From positions 54,055 through 118,054 of the forward strand of contig BLJB01000383.1 in assembly GCA_013423325.1 (NCBI GenBank): 64,000 nucleotides of DNA, given 5' to 3'. The notes beneath the pieces were generated by a model that was given only the letters and a program-made list of their open reading frames with translations, searched no databases and was not told where the DNA came from. Numbering within the stretch: the first letter of the stretch is position 1; every line of letters starts with the position of its first letter. The stretch is from Usnea hakonensis (lineage: Eukaryota > Ascomycota > Lecanoromycetes > Lecanorales > Parmeliaceae). Made by a program: the position numbers and the translations under genes. Below, piece after piece: positions 10,593 to 23,847 of this stretch.

Positions 10593-13500
10593 CTACCCTT
10601 GCTTGCGTCTCTTCCGGCTTTTGCTCTTCTCTTTTTGCTTTTTTCGCCTCTTCTTGGCATCTTGAGTGGTCTCTTGCTTGTTAGCTTTCCCAACAGACGT
10701 CACCTCCTCCATTTCTGCTTCCGAGAAGACCTTCTGGAGCAGCGTATGAGCAGGTAAGACTCCTTCCGAATGCGTAACAGATCCGTCCCATGGAACATCC
10801 GTGTCCGTGACGTCCCTTGTAAGTTCATGAAATGCTACACTCATGTCTTGTTCTAGCGAGGCGCCACAACGCACAAACTCTTTCGCGAGTTTCAGGGCGA
10901 AATATCGCGAATCTGTATGGAGATTGCGCCTCAGACTCATTACGAAGTAGATCCAAATTGTACATTTCCCGTAGATCCAATTCGGGCTCACTCCACGCTG
11001 AAGGAGTGTCACCATCACTTCGGTCAAATCTCTTTGGTGATAACACAATGCTCCATTAGCGACCGTGTCTTCCCCAAAGCCGCCTAGAGACTTCAGTACA
11101 CCTATCACCCATTGCAAATTACGGGGACCTTGAGCGAATTTCAGTCCCAAGTCCAGGGAGTCATTCATTTGTTCGACATTAGTGTCACTCAGACTATGCG
11201 TCATCTCGGCCCAGGAATTGTAGAGCTTCTTACAATCAGCCAACTCATTTGTTTGAAGCCCTAAGTATGTTGTGATGGCGACTCCTTTGCTCATCAGTAA
11301 ATATAGCATCTCATGGTTGCAGCTTGGCTTATTTTTCCCGTCATTGGAAGTGGTGTATGTGTATGGATGCAATGCAGCTTCAACAAGAGGCTCATCCTTA
11401 TCACTTAGTGACACATGTCCCCAGCGATCGTGCAGCTTTTCCGCGACATAGAGCCTAAGGTCATGGTGAGTAGCAAAAGCGAGGGTACTTTGATGTAGCA
11501 GCCCGAGGGTTCCATGCTGCTGCCGCCCGACAGGGATTTCCATTTCTCTAACATGAGCAACTGTCTTGATGGTAAACGTTCCCGTGTTGCTTTGTTCAAA
11601 TATAACAAGTTTAAAGAGACTGTCAAGTAGTGCTGTTGTTGCAACGCCCATGTGGATCTCAACACCGTGAGCGTAATGTCCCATGCCACTGGCAAGGTCT
11701 GACAGTGTTCGGACTTCGGCTTCGTTACTTGAACTGAAAGATGCGGTCTTGATCTGTGCGACGAAGGCGGCGCAGACCGACAAATTACCATTGAAAGTTT
11801 CCGATACGTTGGCCCTAACCCAGTCGTACATATATCCAGTATAGAAGAAGTCTCTTACGGTTCGGTGCAAGAAGTCGACTTGATAGTCAAGAAAAGACTC
11901 GGGAAGGCGCTTTGTCAACTCCGCACCGGGAATATGCCCTGGATTATTGTCATTATTGATACGTGTGGCCTCTAATAAGTCTTTGCAGCGGGCGTTGATG
12001 CGAAGTTTCATGTCATGATGCCTGGACCTGATGTTCATTTCCGACATCACTCGACATTCGAGGTCTAGAGCATACTCAGGACTCGTCTCTAGCTCGTCTA
12101 GCATGCAATACGTCATGAGATTGAGAGGTTCCGATGCTTCCAGTGCCACTTGAAAGGTCTGCGCAGTTTGTTGTAAATAGGTCTGGTCAATTGTGTTAAG
12201 CATATGCTTAAAGTATTCTTCCAGATCATCAGGAAGGCTGTCCAATCTTCTCTGCAGATCCACGATGCGGTCGGCGTTTGCAAGGCCAGATGTCAGCGAG
12301 CGAATAACAAGGAATACCCAAAGGAAGACACCGTGGGCTCTCTGGACGACTTCATTGACTAGATGGTCACAAGCTTCAGCTTCCCCTTCTCGAAATTTGC
12401 GAAAGGCATCATCATCTTCTAGTTTGTCTCGAACATAACGTCTTATATCCTCTTTGGTAAGATCTTCCAGGCGTAGTTGCGGACAAAGACCATTGCCAAA
12501 AGCTAGCTCGAAAACATTCCAGGGACGACTCGACAAACAGAATTTGATGTCCTCCGATCCTCGAAAAGTTTGAATGAGGTTGATGAGTTCTCGATGGTCT
12601 CCATAGTACTCATCGAGCCCATCAATGAAGCAACAGAATCTGCTTGGAAGCGTCTGCCCTAATGTCAAATTTTTGAGAGCAGTAGCAAGTTCGTTGCGAG
12701 TCCAGTCGCTAGATGATGATTGATTGCGAAGGCAACGTTCCCAACGCCCTGGTACTGCCACTGGAATCGATTCTGGACACTGGCTGAGAATTTCGTAGAG
12801 CAAAGATTGTAAGAGGCCTTCTTGCGACTTTTGTAATTTTGTCCCACCCGCCCAGAAGTAGAAGCTCGCCACGACTAGCTTTTTCTGCCCAGACCAGGAC
12901 TTAAGCGCTTTCTTTGTTCCTTGGTGATGACTCAGAAACTTCATGAGGGTGGATTTACCGGAACCTGCTTTCCCCTTGATCCAGAAAACATCATGACCAT
13001 GAGCCAGCCAATCGACAAAAATGCTTCCCTGTCGGGATTTCTCTCTTGATGAATCCTTGTGATATATCCATTCAAAGGTCTCGGCGTGAGCGTCAGCAAT
13101 CTTTTCATGGCGAACTACCATGCTTTTGTAGCACAAACTTTCGAGAATCATATGCTCGGTCGCTAGGTTGCTCCCAAACTTCATGAAACTATCTAGTTTT
13201 GTCGAGATACTCCTCATCGACCCGGTCAGTGCCAAGTCACGGCTTCTTCCATCGTCGAGTAAATTGCTATGGAGTTCATGGATCTCTTGAAGCTCCCGTA
13301 CCGCTTTGAGCCCTGCCATTCTGAGCTCCTCGAACTCCCTGTTTCGTTGCAGGTCCTGTTGGCCACGGAATTCTACAAAACGTCTGAGAGACGATAAGAC
13401 GCTCGAGTTTTCCGTACTGCCCAGCTTTAGCATTGGTTTTCGTCAATGACCACGGTGACATTTTACTCACTGCAGAATGTTCACCATGCATGTAGTCAAT

Positions 13501-13907
13501 AGCCTGCTAGATCTATCAAGTCTCTTCGAGACGTCCTCGATTTCCTTGGATCTCCAGATCCTTTTTAAAGCAGTACGGAAACATTGTAGCTTCTTTTGGG
13601 GGTCTTTCACCTTCATTTCACGCAATGCCTCGAGAAGTTCGATTGCAATACTCTCGCAGTCCTTAGCGAGAGCCTTCAAATTTGTGTAGTCGATTGATTC
13701 TGGTTGCGCTTGCGAAGACTCAACTCTGAGACCCTTCCTGAACGCAATGAGCGAATTTGCAATATTCTCTAGCTCCACATTTTCCGCCAGTACCCCATCC
13801 GAAGATCGGTACAGCTCGTGGCTTTTTGAAAACAGTCTACAGCCAAAGTCGACGAACTGGACAATGTTACCAGCCAGCGACAAGGCCGCAAGACCCTCGA
13901 GAGCCAT
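10593..13907 (-). CDS. NACHT-domain STAND protein with basic C-terminal tail, 1,086 aa
   Basis: Exons 13471-13907 and 10593-13416 join across a 54-bp intron (13417-13470). The ATG at 13907 opens the usual fungal N-terminal helical domain (ALSLAGNIVQFVDFGCRLFS, residues about 8-145). The NACHT NTPase follows, with Walker A GKAGSGKST near 294-302, Walker B FIDGLDEY near 409-416 and FCLSSRPW as sensor. A helical winged region and a long C-terminal half contain no recognisable ankyrin, WD40 or TPR repeats. The last 30 residues are dominated by Lys and Arg (KKRRKKQKEKSKSRKRRKQG), a likely nuclear localisation signal. NACHT STAND proteins in fungi act in non-self recognition and programmed cell death; the trigger here is unknown. 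The alternative acceptor four codons upstream gives the wrong frame. Confidence 0.9.
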
Positions 13908-15184
13908 TGAGCACAGGAAGTGATATTGCTCAAGCAGAATTGAAGGGCAAAAGGGGAAGGTTAACGAAGCAAGACGTAACCAAGGTAAGTTTGTAGACGC
14001 TCTTAATGAGGCAGGGTGAGAATTGTTTAAACAGAGTGTAGGCGAAGCAAGGCTAACTTCAGCACAGCCTCGGCTGACATGCAAGAAAATACTGACCGCG
14101 CTCCTCTTCGATGCCTTACCGGCGCTTAGACGATGTAAGTGGAGACATGCCCACGAACACGGCAAGGCAGATTCCAATGAATTCCATCAATACACCGATG
14201 CCTAACATCCAAAGCTGTAGCTACCTTATGAGGAAAGAACGAATGTTCTTGCTCAGAAAGCGGGCCGTACCCCTCTAGTACGCATCTAACCTAATTGTGA
14301 TATAGTAAGTCACAATGTACCTACCTTAGGTACTTTAGCTGCCTACCTTACCTTACTTCCCCTATTAGCCTCCATCTACAGAGCTATCTTGTTAGCACCT
14401 GTTGTCCCCCCGTTCCACAGTACACACCCGCGATCGGATACGCCTCCTAAAACCCAAAGACAGAATCAGAACACACAACAACAATCAATAAAGCCTTTCC
14501 TTTCGGGTGATGCTACGTTGACACCCACTTTTACTATATTGACATCCCCCCATATTTCGGCCATGCTCTAAGTCCCTACCGAGGTACCTTCTGCTTGGTG
14601 TATCTACCATAGAAATCTATGTACCTTTCCAGGGAAGCATGGCTTTGGGAGCATGGAAAGCATAGTGGGAATGAGTGCAAATGGTGGCCAGTCGTTGCAG
14701 TCGTTGCAGAGATCCTTCGTATTCCTGTATACGAAGCATAGGACAATCAAGAGATGGGTCTGGCCAGTCGTCAGGAGGTGGTGCTAGATCCATTGCTACT
14801 ATAGGTGATATAATATGAAGGATCACCAAACCAAACCACTCTTTACGCAAACACATGAAGTATTTCGGCTTTGCGCAGGCCGGCTCCGGGTCTAAACCGT
14901 ATTGAGTTTTTTGGGTTAGATCCTTGGCAGGAGCTAGCCAGATTAGGGGGGCTGTACACTTACAAATTATGGGGCTGTACGCGCATCCTCACCCCAAAAG
15001 AAAGACGTGCGTGCTCGTGATATGATATGATATGATAAACAAATAGGAAGTAGGTAGGGTGGGTACCTTGGTGCCGTTTGACATCAATCCTACCTAGTCT
15101 AGTCTGATAAACTATACACACGCTTCAAAACAACCCCCCCCCCCCCTTCGGATCCCTCCCAACCGCTCAATCCTCCCCCCCCGC
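13908..15184. other. Intergenic DNA
   Basis: Promoter of the NACHT gene and 3' flank of the K+ transporter. The stretch 14290-14360 repeats CCTACCTTAGGTA-like words; 15017-15035 is a short TGATA repeat; 15130-15146 is a C run. A 79-codon minus frame (14617-14856) starts with a hydrophobic stretch but has no family match and is not called. Confidence 0.5.
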
Positions 15185-18100
15185 TCAAATGACCTTCACA
15201 AACCCCACCTCGACCAACTTATCCACCTCGAGATTCATATTCGCGACCTTACTCCCCGTATTACTCCTCAACCACAAAAACGCCGCGAGGGCCACCTTCC
15301 TCGACGCGCCCGACACATTCCCCCACCCCTTTACCTCCCGGATGCGCATCTGTTCTTTACCCACGATGTGGACGACCTGGTCTTCGTAGGCGGATTGCAG
15401 GGTAGCGAGGGAATTGCGGACGTGGTTTTGTTTATCGGTCGAGGGGGCGAATTCGGGGGAGATGTCGAGGGGGAGGGTTGTGGTGTTAGGGGGGTCGGAT
15501 GAGGAGGACGAGTCTTCGGAGGTGGAGGTCGATTCGGGGAGAGGGGTAGGGAGAATCGAGGGTGTGCGTTCGCGGATGATGAAGTTGCGGATGTTATCGT
15601 AGATGAGGAGGCCGAGGTCTGAAGTGATGACCTCGTCTGCGTAGCCGTGCCGGATGGTGACGCGGTAAAAGTCACGCAGTGGGCTCTCCGAATGGGTGCG
15701 TGCGAAACACCTCGCCACGCTGAAACGGTCCTCCGGAGGAACAGTGGGGGTGGAGAGAGGTCGGACGTGGAAGAAGACGACGACAGCGGGGGCGGCCTGG
15801 AATTTCTGCAGGAAGTGGATGAAGACTAATGGAGTACCGTTTGGACTGCCTGTCTTGTCGAAGAATACGCCAACGCCTCGAAGGCGGCTGACTGGCGCAC
15901 CTCCCATACTGGACGAGAGGCGCAGTGATGGTGCGTCACCGTCCTTCTCGGCATCTTTAGGTACTTCGGTAAGTAGGTGACTAGGGGAGATCTTGTCCTC
16001 GCCTTCGGCATGCCATTGGTTCTCCTTTCCATAGCGCCAGAGCACAAACACACTGGACAGCAGGATAGCGAGACAGAGTGTGAACCAAGCGCCGTTCGGG
16101 ACCTTTGTGAGAGCAGATGAAAGATAGAGACAGTCCAAAGTACCAAAAACCAGGAACCCGGCGATGACAATGGGGAGATGTAGGCGCCAGATAATTAAAG
16201 CTACGAGGGACACCATGCAGGTAGTGATGAAGGTGACAAGGATGACACAGACACCGTAGGCTTCTCCAAGCTTCGTAGTCTGGAGTTTTTATTAGTCAGC
16301 CTGATTTCATGATAATCTAGATTAGAGAATTATTAGGGGGACATGTGCATACATTGCTATAAGCCGCTGTGACGCAAATAGTGCCAACCATGAGAAGCCA
16401 GTTGACCCACGGAATATAAATCTGACCGTGGAAGATTTTTGACGTATGTTTCACCTTGATCTGGGGAAAGTACGACAACTTGATGATCTGGGACAACAGC
16501 TATGACAGTGTCAGCATCTGCTACACGCCTGCATGGTAGAAAATGGCCCCTCGTACTTGGAAGGTCGCCGTGATCATTGTCTGACTGGCCACAATAGCCG
16601 CAAGGATAGCGATGACCAAACTGGGATAGAACATGCCCGGTGGTACGGAGTTGAAGAAAGGATTGGAGTAGGCACCCTTGTTCTGACTGATGTATGCAGC
16701 TTGACCAATGTACTGCACATGACTTAGCGACCAGAAGGCGGCGTTGATTCCAACACGGGGAGACAGCTTACCGCTAGCAATAGGCAGGGGAACCCGAAGC
16801 ACAACCAGGAGAGCTGGATGGCCCTAGGCAAGGTATAAGCTTCGACGAGCGAGCTATCGTGTGGTCCGTTACTTACCGTCTTGTGAAAGCACCGAGATCG
16901 GCGAACAGGGCCTCAACCCCTGTAAAGGCAAGCAGAATACCCCCAAGAGACCTCCACCCGTCGGTCTTGTTTCTCACAAAGTAAGCCCCGGCAAAGTAGG
17001 GGGAGAATGCTTTCAAGACCGAGTAATCAAAAAGGACGAGATTCTGAACAGGTTCGTCAGCTCATTTTCAGAGCCTTTGTACGGAAGAGAGGGCTCACAT
17101 AGATACCAAATGTGAGATTGAACAGCAGCCAGATGATGACGATCGGCGCGAAGGCGCTTCCAATCTTGGCCGTCCCCAGGGGTTGGATGAGGAATAGGAG
17201 TATCAAGATGGCGCAAGACGTGCCAATAATAGTGGAAGAGGTGATGTCAGGCTTCACGATTTCCAGACTGCGGGCTTGTTCAGTTGCCCGCGCATAGAGG
17301 ACAGACTAAATTAGCAGATTCTTACCCCTGAATAGCACCCAAGACAGACTGAGCCGGTGTGAGGACGCCATCTGAAATTCCCTTAGTCTCATTCGAGGAT
17401 ACAGAGGCATAATTAACATACCCGACATGACCAACGACACTCCCAGCACCCCCACAATCTTTAACAACGTCTTCATGACGACACTCTTCTCCATGAAAGA
17501 CCTCGCATTTTTGCTGCCGGGACGTAGCTCATTAGTCCGGACCCTCTCCATTTTGATACTCCTCTCTTCTCTCGGATCCCGTCTCACGATGTTTGCCTTT
17601 GCATCATCACCATGTCAGTATTGTTCATTTTTAGCATTTACCGATCACCCACGTCACAGGAGCACATACATATCTAGATAGCAGAGTATAAACAGCAAAC
17701 GTGCCACCTTCACCCTCGTCATCGGCCCGGAGGACAATGGCAATATACTTGACACTGACCATGAGCGTCAAGGTCCAGATGATCAAGGACAGCGCACCGA
17801 GAAGGTCATCGTGGCTGGGTTCGGAGCTGAAGGTCGAGGAGTAGACGTAGAGTGGGGAGGTGCCGATATCGCCATAGATGACGCCAATGGATTGGTATGC
17901 GAGCCTAGAGGTAGGGGAAGAGGTGTCAGATGGGTGAGAGATTGCTTTGATTTGGTCGAGCGTCTGTATGAAGACAGAGCCCAGAATCAAAGTCGAGAAG
18001 CGTACCAGAGAAGGTATTTCCCCCCGAAAATCTAGGGTTCCGTATCAGCAAGATTGATTAGATGTAGAAGAATTGCAAGCTACCTGTTTCTTCTTGATAT

Positions 18101-18278
18101 CCCTGTCATCCTCTTCCTCATCTACGATTTCTTTTTCCTGGGTACTAAATCTACTCAAGTCCGGTTTCTCGGACCGCAGCGGATGTGCGTAAGCACCCGT
18201 GCCAACCGAAGGGATGCGATGAGCATCCTGGTGGGCGATTTGAATATGAGAGTCAGACAATGGCGGAAGGGTTTGCAT
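15185..18278 (-). CDS. HAK1: High-affinity potassium transporter, HAK/KUP family, 820 aa
   Basis: Eleven exons: 18084-18278, 18006-18031, 17670-17904, 17422-17596, 17326-17371, 17099-17267, 16877-17043, 16772-16823, 16557-16712, 16353-16499 and 15185-16279. All introns are 50-101 bp, all phases agree, and exon 2 is only 26 bp. The protein has an acidic cytosolic N-terminus ending EEEDDRDIKKKQ. The first membrane segment carries the KUP signature LAYQSIGVIYGDIGTSPLYV, followed by EGGTFAVYTLLSRY, QSVLGAIQGLEIVKPDI, GGILLAFTGVEALFADLGAF and YFPQIKVKHTSKIFHGQIYIP, with about 12 membrane helices. A long soluble C-terminal domain follows (exon 11). It brings K+ (probably with H+) into the cell at low external K+. 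The next gene upstream on this strand is a K+/H+ antiporter, so this is a small K+ homeostasis pair. Confidence 0.95.
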
Positions 18279-19608
18279 GGCCTTTTGTTTGGGTAAATAA
18301 ACAAACAAATAAGCAGTTGGCGAGATAGAGTAAAGGAAAAAAGTGGGGTTAGTAGTGGAAGAGTGGAGAGTGAATTTGGCAGGAATGTGTCGAATTTAAA
18401 GACGGACCAGACCACGTGCCGACAAGACAAGGAAGACGAAAAAAAGGGAGAGAATGAGGGGGAGAGAGAGGGCAAGTCAAGATCTTAAGTTCTCACCTCC
18501 GCGCTCTCCGGTGAGAACAAGGAAAGAGAGGAAGAAAAAAAAGAAAGAGAAAAAGAGAAAAAGAGAAAAAGAGCATAAGCCAGGGTCCAGAGTCAAGGGT
18601 CCAAGATCCACTCCCTCCTGAATCTAGCCTATCAGATTCACAACCATTGACGGCAACGAGCATGAGTAAGAGGATAAAGTAGGTAAGCATGAGCATGAGC
18701 ATAATATTTCTCAACACTCAACACTCAGCTGCGCCCCCTTGCACTATGACCATTTGAGGCTGGTGTATAAGTATGACGAGCATCAGGGTATCATACCCAT
18801 AACCATGAACATGCATCAGCACTTTTATGTATAATATATTATTCCTGTTGTATAATTTTAGTGAGATTGAGTAATCCTAGTCGCAGAGCATGAGGTACTA
18901 GGTACTACTTTAATGTACATGATAAAGTGGGGGTTTACAGATACGCCATAGATTTTTCCACCGTTGAACCCGATGTCCACAAATCAGAAAAAATCGCGCA
19001 CATGAACAAATTATGCAGACCCCACCTCGGCCGATAGACACGGAATAAAAAGATAAAAAGGGACATGATTGCTGTGGCGATCGATCCAATACATTTTCCA
19101 AATCTTGACAGCGGAGAATTTCGAAATTTTTCGAGCATTTCATCGACCATTCATCTTCTGATTAACATTTTTTCCTGATCATGTTGTGAGGTACCTGATG
19201 CCAAGACATATACGATTAGAGTAGCTTAAGGTATGCCACGATAAAAATCCTAGCCGCTGCCAAGTGTTAGGGTTAGTGGCCATAGTGGGTCCGAGCTTCT
19301 CCGGTCTAAAGTACCCATGTACCCTAGACCGCCTAAAGCAAGCCTCATGTACTACCTGCTACCTGCCTTAGATGGCTCCATAGTCTGGCCCATTTCTAGG
19401 CCTAACGTAGCCGTTGCATTTGCTGGCATCACTGCTTTTCCCTTTCCCCCCCCCCCAACAAGCCTGCAGAATACCACGCGACAAAGCGATTGGCTAAGCA
19501 TCAACACCACATCAAACAAGTAGCTTACTATATCGTATATGCTGAAACACTAGCTGCACCGGATATCTCGATTCTCACCCTCGTCCAACCCCAAGATGCC
19601 ATGAAACC
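18279..19608. other. Intergenic DNA: K+ transporter promoter and antiporter 3' flank
   Basis: The stretch 18420-18580 is a long purine tract on the plus strand (AAAGAGAAAAAG repeats), meaning a CT-rich tract on the gene strand just upstream of the K+ transporter start. Such tracts are common in fungal promoters and leaders. 18640-18700 has GAGCATGAGTAAG-like repeats. The remainder is AT-rich with no gene. Confidence 0.5.
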
Positions 19609-22344
19609 CTAAAATACTTTCCTCGCCGCTTGGATGACCAAAATGCTCGCTTTGACGTTGCTGCTGATCATCGCCTTGCTCATATGGCTCAGGCTTTGAT
19701 CAACCTCCCCCTTGGCCACCTCGGTGCCTTCAGTCCATGTCCCTCTGTAGCCTCTGCCCAGCACCACAAGGTCACCAGCGTTCTTGGGCGAGAGGCCCAA
19801 CTCAGCCTTGGCCCGTTCCACACACTCGAGCGACGTCTTTCTCGTCTCAATCGTATCAAACATGACGCGTGACCGCATTTCTTGAGGTAGCGAGTCCGCC
19901 ATGGAATGGAAAAACGATTCACTATCAGGTACAATCACCGTCGTAGCGATTGCATTATTCTTGGCCGATTCAGCCGCCACCGTCTCGTCAGCAGGTCCCT
20001 TGACATGCACAATCGTAGCCGTCACGTTCGGGTTCCTCGCCAGCCTCAAGACGAAGCGCAGCGCGACTTGGTCGTCATTTGATCCCACATAGGGGAAAAA
20101 AATGTGATGGCTCAGGTCTCCAAGTGGAGCCGTCGCTTGTACCGGGTTACTATGCAGGCTTACGTTGCTGGCAACTTGGGTGAGCGAGCGCGGCTCTTCG
20201 CGTGGAATTGCGCCAAAGCCATTGTTAATAAATACCGCTGCGCTGCAAGGTGCGCTTTGGAAGAAATCGTAGACAAAGGAGTTGTATGATGCGTTGCTAA
20301 AGGTAGCCTGACTCCCTTCACCAAAAGGCGCCGTGGCTACTTCGGAAAGGGTGCCACTCTCGCTCCAGGGAAGTAGGATCATATCAGAGCTATGATCAGT
20401 CGCGCGTTCACCCAGCATGGCCGCGTACTGTGCTTCCGGCGCAAACTGCACTTCGCCAGAGACGGCGACATTGTTGAGTTGGCCAAAGGTGTGAAATGCG
20501 TTCACCACGGGGTCTCGATGGGACCAGTCGTCTGCCTCCGATTCTTTCATCACGGAAGAGAGACGATCCGTAAGCTCAAGCATTCGAAGGCCGTGTACCT
20601 CGAGGGGTCTCCGAGTGACAGAGGGTGGCGTGTTTGTCTCTGCTGCTGTAGACTTGCCATCCTTCCTTGGGTGAACCTTGGCAATTGCAGTACCAGACCT
20701 TTCGCCACCCAAAAGTGCGACAAAGGTGAAGATACTGGGTAAGCTGTCGAGTCGGAGGCACACGAGTAGCTTTTGGCAGTCCGTCTTCCGCTCTTTTTCC
20801 GGCGCAGATCCATCAGCGCTACCCACACTGTCTTCTGTTCCGAGTCGGTTCTCGTCCCAGTCGATATCACCTCGCTTCCACGCTGCGAGCTTCTTCTGAT
20901 ACGAGAGTGGGAAGAGCGCAGATGTTATGGGTGTCGTGGCGAAGGTGGTCACCAAAGCCATCACGACGAAGATGGTAAAGGTTCGCTGGCTGAGGATCTT
21001 CGCTTGCAGGCCAATGTTCTGGCCTAATTAGTAACGCTTCGTGTCAGAAAGGACTCGCAGAGCTCACCAGTACGATTAGTTCGACCAAACCTTTGCAGCT
21101 CATCAGAACACCGATCGTGAAGCTCTCTCTCCACACAAGTTTGTTGGCTCTGGCGGCAAGGGTACCCCCAGTGACCTTTGCAATGAACGCCACCGCAATA
21201 ACCCCAACTACATATGCCCATGTGATACCGTCATTGAGGAGACCGAGGTTGGTGCTCAAGCCTGACAGTGCAAAGTACAGTGGGAGGAAGAAGACGGTGA
21301 CCAAATCCTCAATCTTTTCAGTAACCTTGATAGCAAATCCTCCCTCGTGAGGACAAATCAGCCCCATTAGGAAAGCCCCAAAAATTGGGTGGACTCCAAT
21401 TATGCCGGTGAAGAAAGCTGAGGCAAAGACCATGAGCACAGTCAGAGCCACCACGGATTGAGTGGGGCCATCGTGAAAGCTACCACTACGCATTAGAAGC
21501 CACACAAATGCTGGGCGAATGGCGTAGACGAGGAAGAGCACGTAGCCAACGCATGTCAGTAGCACCCATAGAGCCGTAATCCCGGATCCGGCGTTGACAA
21601 TGGCGACGCATAGAGCTAGCAAAATCCAGCCAACCACATCGTTTGCGACGCCTGCGGATAAGACAACAACACCGACTTGGGTTTGTAGTAGCTTCAGCTC
21701 GGTCAGAATTCTGCAGAGTACCGGGAATGCCTGCATGCGATCAACCTTTGTACATTGTCAGCCTGAAATAGACCTACGGTGATGGCCATGGCAACGCCAA
21801 TGAAGAGCACATATGTGCCAATGCTAATGGGCACAAGACCCTTGTCCTCACGGAATTGATGATAGAGTCCGTAGGCGATCGCACATCCCAGGCCAAACGG
21901 GAGAACCATACCCGCAGCTCCAACACTGAGCGCTATCCTCCAGTTCTTTATGAGAAGCCGCAAGTCCACCTCGAGTCCTACCAAGAAGAGGAAGAAAATC
22001 AGACCAATGTTGGCCGCCGTTGAGAGTGTAGGCATAGAGGCTGCAGGGAAGATGGCATTGGTGAAGCCTGGGGCGCGACCGAGGACGGAGGGACCAAGTA
22101 GTATGCCCCCAATGACCTCGGCGATGACCCTGGGCTGTTTGATCTTGGAAAGAGGAAGGTGGAGGAGTCGGGTGAAGGTGAGGATGATGCCGGCCTAGAT
22201 AGACAATGGGTCAGTGAGGTTCGCCAGCAGGCGGTTGGAGAGGCATACCTGGATAATGAAGACGAAGATTGGGTTCTTAGGATCATAAGCAGAGGGATTG
22301 GAACCTTGGAGGATACCTCCTTGGCCGGGTGCTCTGACCACCAT
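19609..22344 (-). CDS. KHA1: K+/H+ antiporter, CPA2 family (Kha1-like), 861 aa
   Basis: Exons 22249-22344, 21778-22194, 21068-21730 and 19609-21018, with introns of 54, 47 and 49 bp in agreeing phases. The N-terminus MVVRAPGQGG leads into a CPA2 exchanger domain of about 12 helices: AGIILTFTRLLHLPL, RVIAEVIGGILLGPSVLGR, GLIFFLFLVGLEVDLR, AMAITAFPVLCRILTEL (split by intron 2), VANDVVGWILLAL with the paired acidic residues that bind the ion, and HPIFGAFLMGLICP. A cytosolic half of about 380 residues with two weakly universal-stress-like segments ends in RKVF. Yeast Kha1 sits in internal membranes and sets K+ and pH there; the same is likely here. Length is close to yeast Kha1. Intron 3 falls inside a membrane region at VELIVL/NIGLQAK, as expected for one continuous protein. 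Confidence 0.94.
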
Positions 22345-23847
22345 GGCGACAGCGGGGTTGTTCAGGTATACCAGTGGAAAATGAGATGCAAGACGCGTAA
22401 GAGGGCGAAGGAAGAATGTAGAGAGAGCAGTGCTGGAGATGAACGTTAGAGGTTCAAGTCACAAGTCAATGTGTACCGTGGGGTCTCTCCGCACGGGAAT
22501 CAATGGCGAGGGGTTCAATGGCGGGGAATGGGGAACCGAGAGGCTGCAAACAATAAGGTGTGATCCTTCTCTATTGGGAGCAGGCGAGAGCTTGAGCGGC
22601 TGTCACAGCCTCCAAAGCAACAGAGTCTTTCTGTTCTTATATGCTGGAACAGAGAGAATGGGGATGGGATAGGATTGTTTCGAGATTGGAGGGTCAGATG
22701 CAGTTCATCTGACCCATCCAATTCTCCTCTTCATCCTCGACAAATGCTTCATTTCTGCTTCTTGACCGCTCTTTGCAATGGCTTCGACGTCCACATGCGC
22801 ATAATGTTCCGCATGCAGAGGATTGTGTATTAATCATTTGCTGCTTTGTGTGCCTTGGTTGCTTTAGTGTTCCTCAGGTGGCTGACTGGCTTGTTTTGAA
22901 AGCCATTCTCTTTGTTCTGGACCCTGTCATGATCATCTTGGCCCGTGCCCGCGTGACGCATCTAGCTCGGCAATCGCGTTAATAAGCAAGACTTATCCGT
23001 GCGCTAAACCCAATATCGTTTAGTCTTCTCCATCTTCCAAGGTACTACTACCTTTTCTTGGCATACTGCATCCTGTCAAACGCATGCTGAATCCTGTGTG
23101 AATCATCGAGTATCAAACCCACAGACAAAAGCACAACCACCAATTACCTTAGTCTTCCACACAAAACAAAGAGACTCGTTACTGCCATATCAACGCTGTT
23201 CCGATAGAAACGATCTGGTCAAGATTGATCACCTCGGACGACAGAGTCTTGGAGTAAAGTGAAAAGCTTAGCATCACTTTAAGGTCTGGGCCACGCCGCT
23301 CGAGAACAACGGAACGTCGTATTATTGCCGCAAATTCAAGGGTAGTTCCTGACGAGTTCCGTTGGAGCTTCCGACTTTTGTTGATGGGGATCCAAGATAT
23401 CTACTAGATGTTCCAGGGATATGTCTTCGATCTGTAGCTTTGATGACGGATGCTCAAATCAGATGCATAGTTCTTATCAGCTTGAGGAATAATAGGTGGC
23501 GCGGGGCGGAGTGACTAGGCCACTTCAAAGGAGGAGTCGGTGTGCAGCCTGCCCGGCCGGCTGACAAGTCTACACTCTGGACTCTTAACTTCGTGGTCCG
23601 GCATGTCAAAATCCGCCAATTCAAGTCTCTCCCTTCTCTCTCGTCTACACAACACTACACTTTTTGAGTTAGATTCTCGTGGCTAGACTGTCAAAAGGAT
23701 CTACTTGGCGGCGGCACGGGCATGATAGGCTGACACTTTGTGAATGCCAAAGCGTCATGATCAAGAAATTGTATCCTGCTGCTTTAATGGTATCTGAGAA
23801 CAAAGCTCCTAAACTTAGAGCATCAGAGGACGACAGTCGATGAAAGT
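22345..23847. other. Intergenic DNA
   Basis: 1.5 kb between the divergently transcribed antiporter (-) and F-box-like gene (+). The antiporter leader is next to 22345. No frame above 90 codons has a recognisable motif, and no repeat or RNA gene was seen. Confidence 0.5.
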
